Part shown: positions 18,481 through 28,632 of the stretch, piece by piece | Position numbering within the stretch: position 1 is the first letter of the stretch | Layout of the letters: the number at the start of each line of letters is the position of its first letter | Assembly (NCBI GenBank): GCA_003667245.1 | Contig: RCNN01000053.1 | Span: 1 to 64,000 of the forward strand | Length of the DNA stretch: 64,000 nucleotides | Source of the DNA: Heterostelium multicystogenum | Taxonomy: Eukaryota; Evosea; Eumycetozoa; Acytosteliales; Acytosteliaceae | Reading direction: 5' to 3' | Notes under the pieces: generated by a model | The model's database searches: none | What the model was told of the DNA's origin: nothing | What the model saw: only the letters and a program-made list of their open reading frames with translations | Program-made: the position numbers and the translations under genes

Positions 18481-21400
18481 ATGCAATGGATTTTCATGCT
18501 GATTGGCCTGGTGCTCGGCTGGACACTCGACGAGTCGTTCAGTGATGCGGGCATTGGAGCGCTGCTCGGTTGGGCATTGGCCAGGCGATTCGCCTGTCGA
18601 TGCTCGCCTCGCGTACGGAGGAACAAGGCCGTCAGCTGGAGTCTGCCCGCAACGCCCTGAAAGTGGTCGAGCAACGCCTGGCCTTGCTGGAAAGCCCTGC
18701 CGCCGTTGAAACCGCCGGACCTGTGTTTGTCGAAGAGCCGCTGCCGGTAGCGGCGCCGCCTGAACTCGTCTGGGAATTACCCGCCGAACTGGAACCCGCC
18801 TACGCAAGCGTGGTGGCCGAACCCAGCCAGCCATTGCCGGCTGATGTGTGGCGGGCCGAACCGAGCGCGAAAAATCCCTGAACAGCCTGCCGCGCCGGCG
18901 GTGCCTCGCGGCCCCAACTTTATCGAGCGCGCAATCAGCGGTGCCCGCAACTGGCTGTTCGGTGGCAACACCGTGCTGCGGGTCGGCGTGGTGTTGTTGT
19001 TCCTCGGCCTGGCCTTCCTGCTGCGCTATGCCACTGAAGGCATGGTGGTGCCAATCGAGTTGCGTTACGCAGGTGTCGCCGGTTGCGCATTGGCACTGCT
19101 GGGCCTGGGTTGGTGGCTGCGGCTGCGCAACAGTAATTACGGGTTGATGCTGCAGGGCACCGGCATTGCGGTGTTGTACCTCACGGTGTTCGCCGCGATG
19201 CGCCTGCACCCGCTGCTCGACCCCGGCGCGGCACTCGGCTTGCTGGTGGCGGTCACCGTTTTCTCGGCGATCCTGGCGATTACCCAGGACGCCCTCGGCC
19301 TGGCCTGCGCCGCTGCACTCGGCGGTTTTGCGGCACCGATCCTCACGTCCACCGGCGCCGGCAACCATGTGGCGCTGTTCAGCTATTTCGCCCTGCTCAA
19401 CGCAGGCATTCTCGCCATCGCCTGGTTCAAGGCCTGGCGCCTGCTCAATTTGATCGGTTTTGTCGGCACCTTCGGCATCGGCTTCGCCTGGGGCATGCGC
19501 TCCTATACACCGGAGCTGCTGTGGAGCACCGAGCCGTTCCTGATTCTATTTTTCCTGATGTACCTGGGCATCGGCCTGTTGTTCGCCCGGCGCAAGTTGC
19601 TGGAGATGCGCGACGCGCCGGACGATGACAGCCGTGGCGCGTTGCTGCGCTGGTCGGCGGCCAAGGGCGATTAATGTCGACGGCAGCATGCTGTTCGGTC
19701 CGCCATTGGTGGGCTTCGGTTTGCAGTTTGCGCTGGTGCAGCACCTGGAATTTGCCGCTGCGTTCAGCGCGCTGGCCCTGGGCATTATCTATATGGGCCT
19801 GGCTCGTCTGCTGAGTGGCGGGCGCGCCTTGCTGCTGGCGGAAACCTGCTTGGCGCTGGGTGTGATCTTCGCCAGCCTGGCGATTCCGTTGGGCCTCGAC
19901 GCACGCTGGACCGCGGCTGCCTGGGCCGTGGAAGGCGCCGGGATTTTCTGGCTCGGCCTGCGTCAGCAGCGGCCTTTGGCACGGGCGTTTGGCTTGCTGT
20001 TGCAAGTCGGTTCGGCGCTGGCGTTCCTCAGCGAATTGCGCATTGGCGAGACCAGCCTGCTGGACGGTGCACCCTTGGGTGCGTTGTTACTGGGGGCGGC
20101 CTTGCTGTTCAGTTTCGACCAGTTGCGCAAGGCGCCGGTGGAGCACGCGGCGCAATGGGAGCGTCGAGGCTTGCCGGTATTGGCCAGTGTGGGCCTGGGC
20201 TTCTTGTACCTGCTCGCACCGTTGCTGCTGTGGACCCAGGGCACGGCCATCAGTTGGGCGCTTGCCGGTCTTGCGACCTTGCTGGTGGGCCTGCGCATCG
20301 GCTCGCGTACGTTCCTCTTCACCGCGTTTGCCGTGCAACTGCTGGGTGGCGCGCTGTTCCTGCTGCGCCTGCAAGCGGGGGCTGATTCAGGCGCGGTGTT
20401 CAGTGCGGGCTGGAGCGGCTTGCTCACCGCATCGCTGATTGGCCTGGCATTGATCGGCGGCATGCTGCTGGCCGCGCGGGACACCATGGTGCGCAGCGAT
20501 ATGCGGTTGTTGCGTGGCCTGTCGGTGGTGTTGCTCGCCGGGTTGGTGCTGATCAACCTGGCGGTGCTGTTTGTGCTGCCGTGGGAGACCGCCAGCGGCG
20601 TGTGGGCGGCCAGTGGTTTGTTGATCATCTGGCTGAGCCTGTACCTGCAAACAGCGCGTCAGTTTTGTCTTCGGGTTGTTGCTGCAAGTGATCGGCGGCG
20701 CTTCGTTCCTGATCGCGGTGCCGGACCTGCTCGGGCCGCTGACCAGCGAGGGTTTGCGTCCTTTGGGCCATAGCGGTTTCTGGACGCCAATGGTGCTCGG
20801 GCTGGCGGCGCTGGTCGGTGCCTGGCGCTTGCAGCGCAGGCCTCATGCGCCGGTGTTCGAGGCGTTGAGTTTGCAGCGGCTGTCCGACGTGCTGCTGGTG
20901 TGGGGTGCGGGTTGGTGGACGCTGGCGTTGGTCAGCGAAGTGCTGCGTTTTGCACCGTCGATGCTGCAAGGCACCTGGCTGTTGGCGGTAGCGGCGGTGA
21001 GTGTGGCGATCTGGGCGGTATTGGCCCTGAGGCTGCAATGGGCGTCGCTGGGCTTGCTGTGCACGCTGTTGATGCCGGCGGTGGGCGTGGTGTTGCTGGG
21101 CGCGTGGGGCTCGCGTTATCACCCGGCGGCGAACTTCGCCTGGCTGGCCTGGGCGGCGGTGTTTGCGGTGCACTTCGTGTCGCTGCGACGCCTGGCTTCG
21201 GTCATTCCGGAGAAAGCCCTGAGCGCCGCGCATGTGCTTGGTTGCTGGCTGCTGATCGGCGTGTTGGCGCTGGAGCTGCGCTACGGCCTGTTGCTGCTGT
21301 CCGAGGAATACAACGCCTGGCGCTGGCTGGGCTGGGCGATCCTGCCGAGCCTATACCTGGTGCTGGCCGCCGCGCCACGCAGTTGGCCGTGGCCGGTGTC

Positions 21401-22019
21401 GGCGCACCCACGCGAGTACCGGTTGTATGCCGCGTTGCCGCTGGCGGTGTTGATGCTTGGCTGGTTCTGGCTGGCGAATATCTTCAGCGACGGCACCGCC
21501 GAGCCGCTGCCGTATGTGCCGCTGCTCAACCCGCTGGATATTGGATTGCTATTCGCGCTGCTGGGTGTGTACCTGTGGTCCCGCAGTGCCGCACCGCAAC
21601 GCGGGCCGCGCGCCGAACTGGTCGCCCAGGCGGTCGCCGGTGTCTCGTTGTTCGCCTTCTTCACTGCGCTGGTGATGCGCACGGCTCATCACTGGGGTGG
21701 CGTGCCGTTCCATCTGGATGCGTTGCTGGAGTCGATGCTGGTGCAGGCCGGGCTGTCGATCGTGTGGACCCTGATTGCCCTGAGCCTGATGATCGGCGGC
21801 CATCTGCGTCACCGGCGTGAGGTGTGGCTGATCGGTGCGGCATTGATTGCCGTTGTGGTGGCCAAATTGTTCTTCGTCGAATTGAGCAACCGCGGCGGGC
21901 TGGCGCGGATCGTATCGTTTATCGGTGTGGGCGGGCTGTTGCTGGTGGTGGGCTATTTCGCCCCGCTGCCCCCCAAGCGCCCCGAGCCGGTAGTTGAAAC
22001 TGAAGGAGTGGCCTCTTGA
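18481..22019 (+). CDS. Large polytopic membrane protein, DUF2339 family (four frameshifts as read)
   Basis: About 1,178 residues. After one membrane helix (MQWIFMLIGLVLGWTL) and a Glu/Pro-rich linker with a short coiled coil come some 25 to 30 hydrophobic segments in a row, as in DUF2339 proteins of unknown function. Characteristic pieces are FIERAISGARNWLFGGN, VGVVLLFLGLAFLLRYA and WAAAWAVEGAGIFWLGLRQ (here WTAAAWAVEGAG). Breaks near 18579, 18872, 19673 and 20650 are one deletion and three one-base insertions. The stop codon overlaps the ATG of the following DUF3999 gene (TGATG), so the two are surely co-translated. Confidence 0.85.
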
Positions 22020-23374
22020 TGGGCAAGCTGAGTGTGGCGCTGTTGGGGTTGTGCACGACGTTATCGGCCTGGGCCCAGGAGACGCCCGCCGATTTCACCA
22101 CGCGTGTGCCGCTGACGGTCAGTGGAGAAGGCCCGTGGTACCGCCTGGAACTGCCGCTGGCGGTGCAATTGAGCGCCCGTCAGGCCGACCTGGGTGATGT
22201 GCGGGTGTTCAACGCCGCTGGCGAGCCCCAGGCTTACGCACTGGCGCGGCATTCGGCGCAAAGCACCGAAAGCCGCAGCCTGTCCAACGTGAAGTGGTTC
22301 CCGTTGTATGCTGCGGCTGACTCCTCCGAAGCCGTGCCCAGCGTGCGTGTGCAATCCACGTCCACCGGCACGCTGGTGCAAGTGCAGCCGCCGAGCCAAC
22401 TGGAGGCCGGCGAAGAAGTGCTGCGCGGCTGGCTGCTCGATGCGAGTGCGATCAAGGCCCCGTTGCAGCAACTGATCCTCGACTGGACCAGCGAGCGCGA
22501 CGGCTTCCAGCGTTTCAGCATCGAAGCCAGCGACGACTTGCAGCACTGGCGCGCCTGGGGCGAAGGGCAGGTGGCGCGGTTGTCGTTCGCCGATGAGCGC
22601 GTCGAGCAGCATGAAGTGAGTTTGCCGGGGCAGTCGGCGCGGTATCTGCGTCTGCTGTGGAAAGGCCAGGCGGCACCGGCGCTGACGTCGGCGCAGTTGG
22701 AGAGTGTCAGCGCCCACAGCCTGCCGTTGCCGCTGGTGTGGTCGCAGCCGTTGTCGGGCAGCCGGCTCAAGGCCGGGGAATACAGCTGGCAGTTGCCCAA
22801 CGCACTGAACGTCGAACGCTTGCGAATCGACTTGAGCCAACCCAACAGCCTGGCGCCGGTCACCTTGTCGGGCCGCCGGGAAACTAATCAGGCCTGGCAA
22901 CCCATGAGCAGCGGTTTGCTCTACCGGTTGACGCAAAATGGCCAGGACGTTTTACAGAACGAACTGCAGTTGCCGGGCCAGGCTGTTGCGCAGCTCAAGC
23001 TCGACGTGGACGAACGTGGCGGTGGCCTGGGCGTGGAGGCGCCGACCTTGAGCTTTGCGGTGCGGGCCACGCAGTTGGTGTTCCTGGCGCGGGGCGAGCC
23101 ACCGTTCACCCTTGTGCTCGGCAATCCGTCGGTGAAAGGCGCGAACTTGCCGCTGTCGACCCTGATTCCGGACTACAGCGCCGAACGTCTCGCGGGGCTT
23201 GGGCAGGCCAAGGTGGCGGGCGAGGCGGTGGTCACATCGGCTGCGGTCGCGGCCCCGGTTGATGCCGGGCCGAACTGGAAAAAACTCGGTCTTTGGGCCG
23301 TGCTGCTGCTCGGTGTGGCGGCCCTGGGCGCCATGGCCTACAGTTTGCTGCGCAAGCCACCGGTGGCACGTTAA
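22019..23374 (+). CDS. DUF3999 family envelope protein
   Basis: About 451 residues with a signal peptide (MGKLSVALLGLCTTLSAWA), a large beta-rich periplasmic domain with motifs such as ADLGDVRVFNAAGEPQAYAL, WRAWGEGQVARLSFA and ERLRIDLSQPNSLAP, and a single C-terminal membrane helix (LGLWAVLLLGVAALGAMAYSLL). It belongs to DUF3999, a family that commonly sits next to DUF2339 and has no known function. The preferred start is ATG 22019, overlapping the stop of the upstream gene; a TTG at 22016 is in frame but would lie inside it. The frame is intact. Confidence 0.85.
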   Translation: MGKLSVALLGLCTTLSAWAQETPADFTTRVPLTVSGEGPWYRLELPLAVQLSARQADLGDVRVFNAAGEPQAYALARHSAQSTESRSLSNVKWFPLYAAADSSEAVPSVRVQSTSTGTLVQVQPPSQLEAGEEVLRGWLLDASAIKAPLQQLILDWTSERDGFQRFSIEASDDLQHWRAWGEGQVARLSFADERVEQHEVSLPGQSARYLRLLWKGQAAPALTSAQLESVSAHSLPLPLVWSQPLSGSRLKAGEYSWQLPNALNVERLRIDLSQPNSLAPVTLSGRRETNQAWQPMSSGLLYRLTQNGQDVLQNELQLPGQAVAQLKLDVDERGGGLGVEAPTLSFAVRATQLVFLARGEPPFTLVLGNPSVKGANLPLSTLIPDYSAERLAGLGQAKVAGEAVVTSAAVAAPVDAGPNWKKLGLWAVLLLGVAALGAMAYSLLRKPPVAR

Positions 23375-23481
23375 ATAAAGTCCATGAACTCTATTGGGTT
23401 TAAATCCTCTGATAGGAGGAAATACGCCCCGACTCGCGTTAAACTGCGCGGGTTTTTAGCCCCCCATTTCCGGAGCCTTCC

Positions 23482-24492
23482 ATGTCCCGCGTTACCCTGA
23501 GTCGCTATTTGATCGAGCAGACCCGCAGCAACAACACGCCTGCCGATCTGCGCTTCCTTATCGAAGTGGTGGCGCGTGCTTGCAAGGAAATCAGCCACGC
23601 CGTGTCCAAAGGCGCGCTGGGTGGTGTCCTGGGCAGCATGGGCACTGAAAACGTACAAGGCGAAGTGCAGAAGAAGCTTGACGTGATCTCCAACGAAATC
23701 CTGCTCGAAGCCAACGAGTGGGGCGGTCACCTGGCCGGCATGGCGTCCGAAGAAATGGACAATGCCTACCAGATCCCGGGCAAATACCCGAAAGGCGCGT
23801 ACCTGCTGGTATTCGACCCACTGGACGGTTCGTCGAACATCGACATCAACGCGCCAGTCGGCACCATCTTCTCGGTACTGCGTTGCCCGAACGAATACCT
23901 GAGCCAGAACGAAGCCCTGAACGAAAAGGCCTTCCTGCAGCCGGGCACCGAGCAGGTAGCTGCCGGTTACGCGATCTACGGCCCACAGACCATGCTGGTG
24001 CTGACCCTGGGCGACGGCGTCAAGGGCTTCACCCTGGACCGCGAAATGGGCAGCTTCGTGCTCACCCATGAAGACATCACCATTCCTGCGTCCACCCAGG
24101 AATTTGCAATCAACATGTCCAACCAGCGTCACTGGGAAGAGCCGGTTACCCGCTATGTAGGCGAGTTGATGGCCGGCGAAGAAGGCCCGCTGAAGAAGAA
24201 CTTCAACATGCGCTGGGTGGCTGCGATGGTTGCCGACGTGCACCGCATCCTGACCCGTGGTGGCCTGTTCATGTACCCACGCGACAGCCGCGAGCCGTCC
24301 AAGCCGGGCAAGCTGCGCCTGATGTACGAAGCCAACCCGATGTCGTTCCTGGTTGAGCAGGCGGGCGGTGCGTCCACCGACGGCCACCAGCGCATCCTCG
24401 ACATCCAGCCTGAAGGCCTGCACCAGCGCGTGGCGGTGTTCCTGGGTTCGAAGGAAGAAGTTGAGCGTGTGACCGGCTACCACAAGGCGTAA
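23482..24492 (+). CDS. fbp: Fructose-1,6-bisphosphatase class 1
   Basis: A 336-residue gluconeogenic phosphatase that removes the 1-phosphate of fructose-1,6-bisphosphate using magnesium. Motifs are [13 protein letters not shown] (metal site), [16 protein letters not shown] (the family signature with DPLDGSS), and [24 protein letters not shown] completes the active site. Length and all motifs fit. GGAGCC lies upstream of the ATG. The frame is intact and a strong terminator follows, so it is a single-gene unit. Confidence 0.97.
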   Translation: MSRVTLSRYLIEQTRSNNTPADLRFLIEVVARACKEISHAVSKGALGGVLGSMGTENVQGEVQKKLDVISNEILLEANEWGGHLAGMASEEMDNAYQIPGKYPKGAYLLVFDPLDGSSNIDINAPVGTIFSVLRCPNEYLSQNEALNEKAFLQPGTEQVAAGYAIYGPQTMLVLTLGDGVKGFTLDREMGSFVLTHEDITIPASTQEFAINMSNQRHWEEPVTRYVGELMAGEEGPLKKNFNMRWVAAMVADVHRILTRGGLFMYPRDSREPSKPGKLRLMYEANPMSFLVEQAGGASTDGHQRILDIQPEGLHQRVAVFLGSKEEVERVTGYHKA

Positions 24493-24507
24493 GTCCTTGC
24501 GGTAAGC

Positions 24508-24547
24508 AAAAGCCCCGAAACGTTTCAGCGTTTTCGGGGCTTTTTTG
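24508..24547 (+). terminator. fbp terminator
   Basis: AAAAGCCCCGAAA pairs with TTTTCGGGGCTTTT across a CGTTTCAGCG loop, 15 bases after the stop codon, with a T-run. Confidence 0.93.
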
Positions 24548-24635
24548 TTTTCGCTCGTCGGGAACCAGACACCTCTTTTCCCTTCTAAGCTTCTGGCAGA
24601 CCCCCAAGCTGCTTCGTCTCTCCAGGAGTTTTTCC

Positions 24636-24891
24636 ATGTCGTTACGCCGTCTCGCCCTGTTGTCGTTTTGCGTGCTTCTGGCCGCTTGCAGCAAGGTCAC
24701 TCAAGAAAATTACGCAAAACTGTCGGCCGGCATGCCAAAGGCCGAGGTGGAGTCGTTGTTGGGCAAGCCGACTGATTGTTCTGGCGCGCTGGGTATGTCC
24801 AGTTGCACCTGGGGCGATAAAAACAGCTTTATCAGCGTGCAATATGCCGGTGACAAAGTACTGATTTTTTTCCGGGCAAGGCCTGAAGTAA
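24636..24891 (+). CDS. Small SmpA/OmlA-like lipoprotein (frameshifted as read)
   Basis: About 85 residues: signal peptide with lipobox LLAACS, then a short domain with the SmpA-like pattern NYAKLSAGMPKAEVESLLGKP and a C-terminal strand ISVQYAGDKVLIF. Seven T at 24865-24871 put the reading frame past its natural stop, so as read it runs on into the next lipoprotein; with six T the gene ends at TAA 24889-24891, 32 bases before the lipocalin start. It resembles small Pseudomonas lipoproteins of unknown function. Confidence 0.72.
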
Positions 24892-24923
24892 ACCGGGGCG
24901 AAAGCCTGCGGGAGAAAAACAAC

Positions 24924-25493
24924 ATGATGCGTTTCGTTCTATACCTCTGCGCCAGCCTGTTTTTGGCGGGCTGCGCCAGCCATTCTGGCGATGATCTGCA
25001 ACCCAAGACTGTTGGCAGCGTCAACCTCAAGCGTTACCAGGGCACCTGGTATGAGTTGGCCCGTTTGCCGATGTACTTCCAGCGCAATTGTGCGCAGTCC
25101 GAAGCCCGCTACACGCTGTTGCCCGATGGCAACATGTCGGTGTTCAACCGCTGCCTGACCCCTGAGTGGAAGTGGCAGGAAGCCAAGGGCACCGCAACGC
25201 CGCAGGTCGCCGGCAAGACCGACAAACTGTGGGTCGAATTCAATAACTGGTTCACCTCGCTGTTGCCGGGCGTGGCCAAGGGCGATTACTGGGTGCTGTA
25301 CGTCAGCGATGACTACAAGACCGCCATTGTCGGCAGCCCGAGCCGGCGCTACATGTGGTTGCTGTCGCGCACGCCGACGGTCAGCGCCGACACCCGCGAA
25401 GACCTGCTGAGCAGGGCGCGGCAGCAGGGGTATGACACCACACGTTTGATCTGGCGTACGTCGGACAAGCAGATGGCGAAGACCTCGCAGTAA
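24924..25493 (+). CDS. blc: Outer-membrane lipocalin Blc
   Basis: About 189 residues. Signal peptide with lipobox LFLAGCAS, then a lipocalin domain: the N-terminal signature VNLKRYQGTWYELARLP, the second conserved region YWVLYVSDDYKTAIVGSP, and the third, RRYMWLLSRTP. Bacterial lipocalins of this type bind lipids or fatty acids and are anchored in the outer membrane. Two ATG codons occur in a row (24924, 24927); either would do. The upstream small lipoprotein gene is 32 bases away and probably co-transcribed. A REP follows 19 bases after the stop codon. Confidence 0.92.
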   Translation: MMRFVLYLCASLFLAGCASHSGDDLQPKTVGSVNLKRYQGTWYELARLPMYFQRNCAQSEARYTLLPDGNMSVFNRCLTPEWKWQEAKGTATPQVAGKTDKLWVEFNNWFTSLLPGVAKGDYWVLYVSDDYKTAIVGSPSRRYMWLLSRTPTVSADTREDLLSRARQQGYDTTRLIWRTSDKQMAKTSQ

Positions 25494-25512
25494 TACGAAA
25501 CAGCGCCAATCC

Positions 25513-25606
25513 AATGTGGGAGCGGGCTTGCTCGCGAAGGCGGTGTGACAGTCACCAGATGTATTGACTGACCCACTGCTTTCGCGAGCAAGCCCGCTCC
25601 CACATT
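25513..25606. repeat. REP doublet (REPIN) between blc and hutF
   Basis: Same arms as the copy after secB. It separates two convergent genes. Confidence 0.93.
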
Positions 25607-25622
25607 TGTTATGTGTCGTCTG

Positions 25623-26987
25623 TCAGCCCAGCAAATCCCGCAAGACCTGGGTAAACGCCCGGCTGCTGTCTTCTTCGGCGGCGTGATGCCCGTCGCGAAT
25701 CACCCACTGGCCGTTGACCAGCACGTCGCGCACCTGGCGATCACCACCGGCAAACAACCAGCGATTGAGGATCCCGTCTTCGTTCGCTGTCGCCAGGTAC
25801 GGATCGTTGCCGTCCAGCACCAGCCAGTCCGCACGCTTGCCAACTTCCAGGCGCCCAATCGGCTGCCCCAATGCTTCGGCACCGCCGTCCAGCGCGGCAT
25901 CGAACAGCGTACGCCCAACCATCGGCTGATCGCTGCGATACAGCCGGTTGCGCCGCTGGTCCCGCAGCCGCTGCCCATATTCCAGCCAGCGCAATTCTTC
26001 CACCACGCTCAGTGATACATGGCTGTCGGAACCAATCCCCATGCGCCCGCCCTGGGCCAGGAAGTCCACCGCCGGGAAAATCCCGTCGCCCAGGTTGGCT
26101 TCAGTGGTCAGGCACAACCCGGCAATCGCCCGGCTCCTGGCCATCAACGTCACTTCTTCCGGATTGGCGTGGGTGGCGTGCACCAGGCACCAGCGCTGAT
26201 CCACATCAACATGGTCATACAACCATTGCAGCGGGCGCTGGCCGCTCCAGGCCAGGCAGTCGTCGACTTCCTTCTGCTGCTCGGCGATGTGGATATGCAC
26301 CGGGTACGCCTTGTCGCTGGCGGCCAGCACTTCGCTGATCTGTTGCGGTGTGACGGCGCGCAGCGAGTGGAAACACAGGCCCAGCCGTTGTGCCGGTTGC
26401 GCGGCCAGAATCGGTTGCAGGCGTGATTGCAGGCTCAGGTAATTTTCGGTGCTGTTGATAAAGCGGCGCTGGCCTTCATTGGGTGCCTGGCCGCCGAAAC
26501 CGGAGTGGCTGTAGAGCACCGGCAACAACGTCAGGCCGATACCGCTGCTGGCGGCGGCCTGGCTGATTTGCCGCGACAGCTCCGCAGGGTCGGCATAGGG
26601 CTGGCCGCTGACGTCGTGGTGCACGTAGTGAAATTCGGCCACCGAGGTGTAGCCGGCCTTGAGCATTTCGATATACAACTGGCGCGCGATGACCTGCAAC
26701 TGGTCGGGGCGGATCTTGCCGACCATCCGATACATCAGGTCGCGCCAGGTCCAGAAACTGTCATTCGGGTTGCCGGCCACTTCCGCCAGCCCGGCCATCG
26801 CGCGCTGGAAAGCGTGGGAATGCAGGTTCGGCATGCCCGCCAGCACGGGGCCCCTGAGCCGTTCGGCACCGTCTGCACTGGCGTTGGGCTCAACTTTGGT
26901 CAGCAGGCCATCGGCGCTGACTTCAAGACGTACATCGTTGGCCCATCCATTAGGCAGCAGCGCGCGTTCGGCAAAGAAAGCGGACAT
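25623..26987 (-). CDS. hutF: Formimidoylglutamate deiminase
   Basis: A 454-residue metal-dependent amidohydrolase that converts formiminoglutamate to formylglutamate and ammonia, the fourth step of the five-step histidine pathway used by Pseudomonas. Motifs: LAGMPNLHSHAFQRAMAG (metal-binding HxH), EFHYVHHD, WCLVHATHANPEE and GSDSHVSLS. The frame is intact. It is divergent from hutC, with a HutC-type operator in the 108-base gap, so it should be derepressed with the other hut genes. Confidence 0.95.
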   Translation of the reverse strand: MSAFFAERALLPNGWANDVRLEVSADGLLTKVEPNASADGAERLRGPVLAGMPNLHSHAFQRAMAGLAEVAGNPNDSFWTWRDLMYRMVGKIRPDQLQVIARQLYIEMLKAGYTSVAEFHYVHHDVSGQPYADPAELSRQISQAAASSGIGLTLLPVLYSHSGFGGQAPNEGQRRFINSTENYLSLQSRLQPILAAQPAQRLGLCFHSLRAVTPQQISEVLAASDKAYPVHIHIAEQQKEVDDCLAWSGQRPLQWLYDHVDVDQRWCLVHATHANPEEVTLMARSRAIAGLCLTTEANLGDGIFPAVDFLAQGGRMGIGSDSHVSLSVVEELRWLEYGQRLRDQRRNRLYRSDQPMVGRTLFDAALDGGAEALGQPIGRLEVGKRADWLVLDGNDPYLATANEDGILNRWLFAGGDRQVRDVLVNGQWVIRDGHHAAEEDSSRAFTQVLRDLLG

Positions 26988-27015
26988 GATTCAGGCACCC
27001 CGGTCGTGTGTTTAT

Positions 27016-27033
27016 TTGTATATACATATACAG
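27016..27033. promoter_or_regulatory. HutC operator between hutF and hutC
   Basis: TTGTATATACATATACAG contains TGTATATACA and an overlapping TATACATATACA palindrome, in the middle of the divergent hutF-hutC region. It resembles the operator at 28633 before hutU. HutC repression with urocanate as inducer is known for Pseudomonas; assignment to this site is inferred. Confidence 0.7.
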
Positions 27034-27095
27034 ACGTTTGCCTGCTCGGTAAACTCCGGCAAGCTATGCTTCTTTTTCACCTACAAGGATTTCCT

Positions 27096-27845
27096 GTGTC
27101 GACTCCGCCCGCCAAGTCTCCACTGGCTGCCCACATGGACGAAAGTCCGGCGCCCTTGTATGCCCGCGTCAAACAGATGATCAGCCAGCAGATTCTCAAC
27201 GGCAACTGGCCGCCGCATTATCGCGTGCCTTCGGAAAGCGAACTGGTCAACCAGTTGGGCTTCAGCCGCATGACCATCAACCGCGCCCTGCGCGAGTTGA
27301 CTGCCGAAGGCCTGCTGGTACGCATGCAAGGTGTGGGCACCTTTGTCGCCGAGCCCAAGAGCCAGTCGGCGCTGTTTGAAGTGCACAACATTGCCGATGA
27401 GATCGCCTCCCGCGGTCATCGCCATACGTGCAAGGTCATTACCCTCGGGGAAGAAGCCGCCGGTTCCGAGCGCGCCGTCGCGCTGGAAATGCGCGAAGGC
27501 GGGCGGGTGTTCCACTCGTTGATCGTGCACTACGAAAACGACATTCCGGTGCAAATCGAAGACCGTTTCGTCAACGCCCTGGTAGCACCGGAATACCTGC
27601 AGCAGGATTTCACCCAGCAAACGCCCTATGCCTACCTCAACCAGGTGGCGCCGCTGACCGAAGGCGAGCACGTGGTCGAGGCGATCCTGGCCGACGCCGA
27701 CGAATGCAAGCTGCTGCAAATCGAAACCAGCGAGCCATGCCTGCTGATTCGCCGCCGCACCTGGTCTGGCCGCCAGCCGGTCACGGCCGCACGTTTGATC
27801 CACCCCGGTTCCCGTCATAGCCTGGAAGGACGTTTCAGTAAATGA
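27096..27845 (+). CDS. hutC: Histidine utilisation repressor HutC
   Basis: About 249 residues, GntR family, HutC subfamily. An N-terminal winged helix-turn-helix (PLYARVKQMISQQILNG ... VPSESELVNQLGFSRMTINRALREL ... in that order) is followed by the UTRA ligand domain, which senses urocanate. I choose GTG 27096 because AAGGAT stands 6 bases before it; an in-frame ATG at 27066 lacks such a site. The stop codon overlaps the hutD ATG (AATGA), so hutC and hutD are coupled. The operators at 27016 and 28633 are its likely targets. Confidence 0.94.
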   Translation: MSTPPAKSPLAAHMDESPAPLYARVKQMISQQILNGNWPPHYRVPSESELVNQLGFSRMTINRALRELTAEGLLVRMQGVGTFVAEPKSQSALFEVHNIADEIASRGHRHTCKVITLGEEAAGSERAVALEMREGGRVFHSLIVHYENDIPVQIEDRFVNALVAPEYLQQDFTQQTPYAYLNQVAPLTEGEHVVEAILADADECKLLQIETSEPCLLIRRRTWSGRQPVTAARLIHPGSRHSLEGRFSK

Positions 27846-28402
27846 GTTCGATGAAAGTCTGGCGCGCTACCGATTACATTCGCATGCCGTGGAAAAACGG
27901 CGGCGGCAGCACTGAAGAAATCACCCGTGACGCGGGGGAGGGCCTGGACGGTTTCGGCTGGCGCCTGTCGATTGCCGATATCGCCGAGTCGGGCGGGTTC
28001 TCCACCTTTGCCGGGTACCAGCGCATTATCACCGTGCTGCAAGGCTCGGGCATGGTGCTGACGGTGGATGGCGAGGAACAACTCGGGTTGTTACCGCTGC
28101 AGCCATTCCCGTTCAAGGGTGACAGCCAGGTGTCCTGCCGCTTGATCGGCGGGCCGATCCGCGATTTCAACCTCATCTATTCGCCGCAGCGCTATCAAGC
28201 GCGGTTGCAATGGATGGACGGCACGCAGCGTTTCTTCAGTGCCGCGCACACCGTGCTGGTGTTCAGCGTGGCCGATGAAGTGAAGGTGCTCGGTGAGCGG
28301 CTGAACCGTCACGACTGCCTGCAACTGGACGGTAACACCGGCCTGCTGAACGTCAGCGTGACTGGCCGTTGCTGCGTTATCGAATTGACTGCCGCCGCCT
28401 GA
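27842..28402 (+). CDS. hutD: HutD/Ves family protein
   Basis: A 186-residue double cupin-like protein beginning WRATDYIRMPWKNGGGSTEEI, the typical HutD signature, followed by GFGWRLSIADIAESG and FSTFAGYQRIITVLQGSGM. It has no known enzymatic role; work in P. fluorescens suggests it limits hut expression when urocanate is high. It overlaps hutC by four bases and is followed by the hutU control region. The frame is intact. Confidence 0.92.
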   Translation: MSSMKVWRATDYIRMPWKNGGGSTEEITRDAGEGLDGFGWRLSIADIAESGGFSTFAGYQRIITVLQGSGMVLTVDGEEQLGLLPLQPFPFKGDSQVSCRLIGGPIRDFNLIYSPQRYQARLQWMDGTQRFFSAAHTVLVFSVADEVKVLGERLNRHDCLQLDGNTGLLNVSVTGRCCVIELTAAA

Positions 28403-28444
28403 ACAGGTGGGGGTTTCTTCCCCACATTTTGTTTCCCTCTTCCC

Positions 28445-28459
28445 GCACCAACTTGTTAC
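28445..28459. promoter_or_regulatory. NtrC-like (possibly CbrB-overlapping) site upstream of hutU
   Basis: GCACCAACTTGTTAC matches 12 of 15 bases of the classical NtrC site and ends in TGTTAC, one half of the CbrB consensus. It lies 154 bases upstream of the sigma-54 element, a usual enhancer distance. hut control by both NtrBC and CbrAB is known in P. fluorescens. Confidence 0.5.
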
Positions 28460-28612
28460 CGAACGCCCCAGCATGGCGCAAAGCCCTGCCTCGATGACAA
28501 GTCTCCCGCACTGTAAAAATCCCCCGTAAGAAAATTCATCATGCTGCGAAGCCTTGTTTTCCAAGGCTTCCACCCTCGTCCCGGAAAAATCTTCAAACCT
28601 TGCGCGCAAAGT

Positions 28613-28628
28613 TGGCCGCTTGATTGCA
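28613..28628 (+). promoter_or_regulatory. Sigma-54 promoter of hutU
   Basis: TGGCCGCTTGATTGCA carries GG (-24) and GC (-12) in the spacing TGGC-N7-TTGCA. It is directly followed by the HutC operator and lies about 100 bases before the hutU start. Confidence 0.75.
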
Positions 28629-28632
28629 TATG

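Noticed and set aside
20900..21820. A 306-residue Gly/Ala/Arg-rich frame inside the DUF2339 gene
   Set aside because: Alternate frame of a GC-rich membrane-protein gene; composition is typical of a shadow frame.
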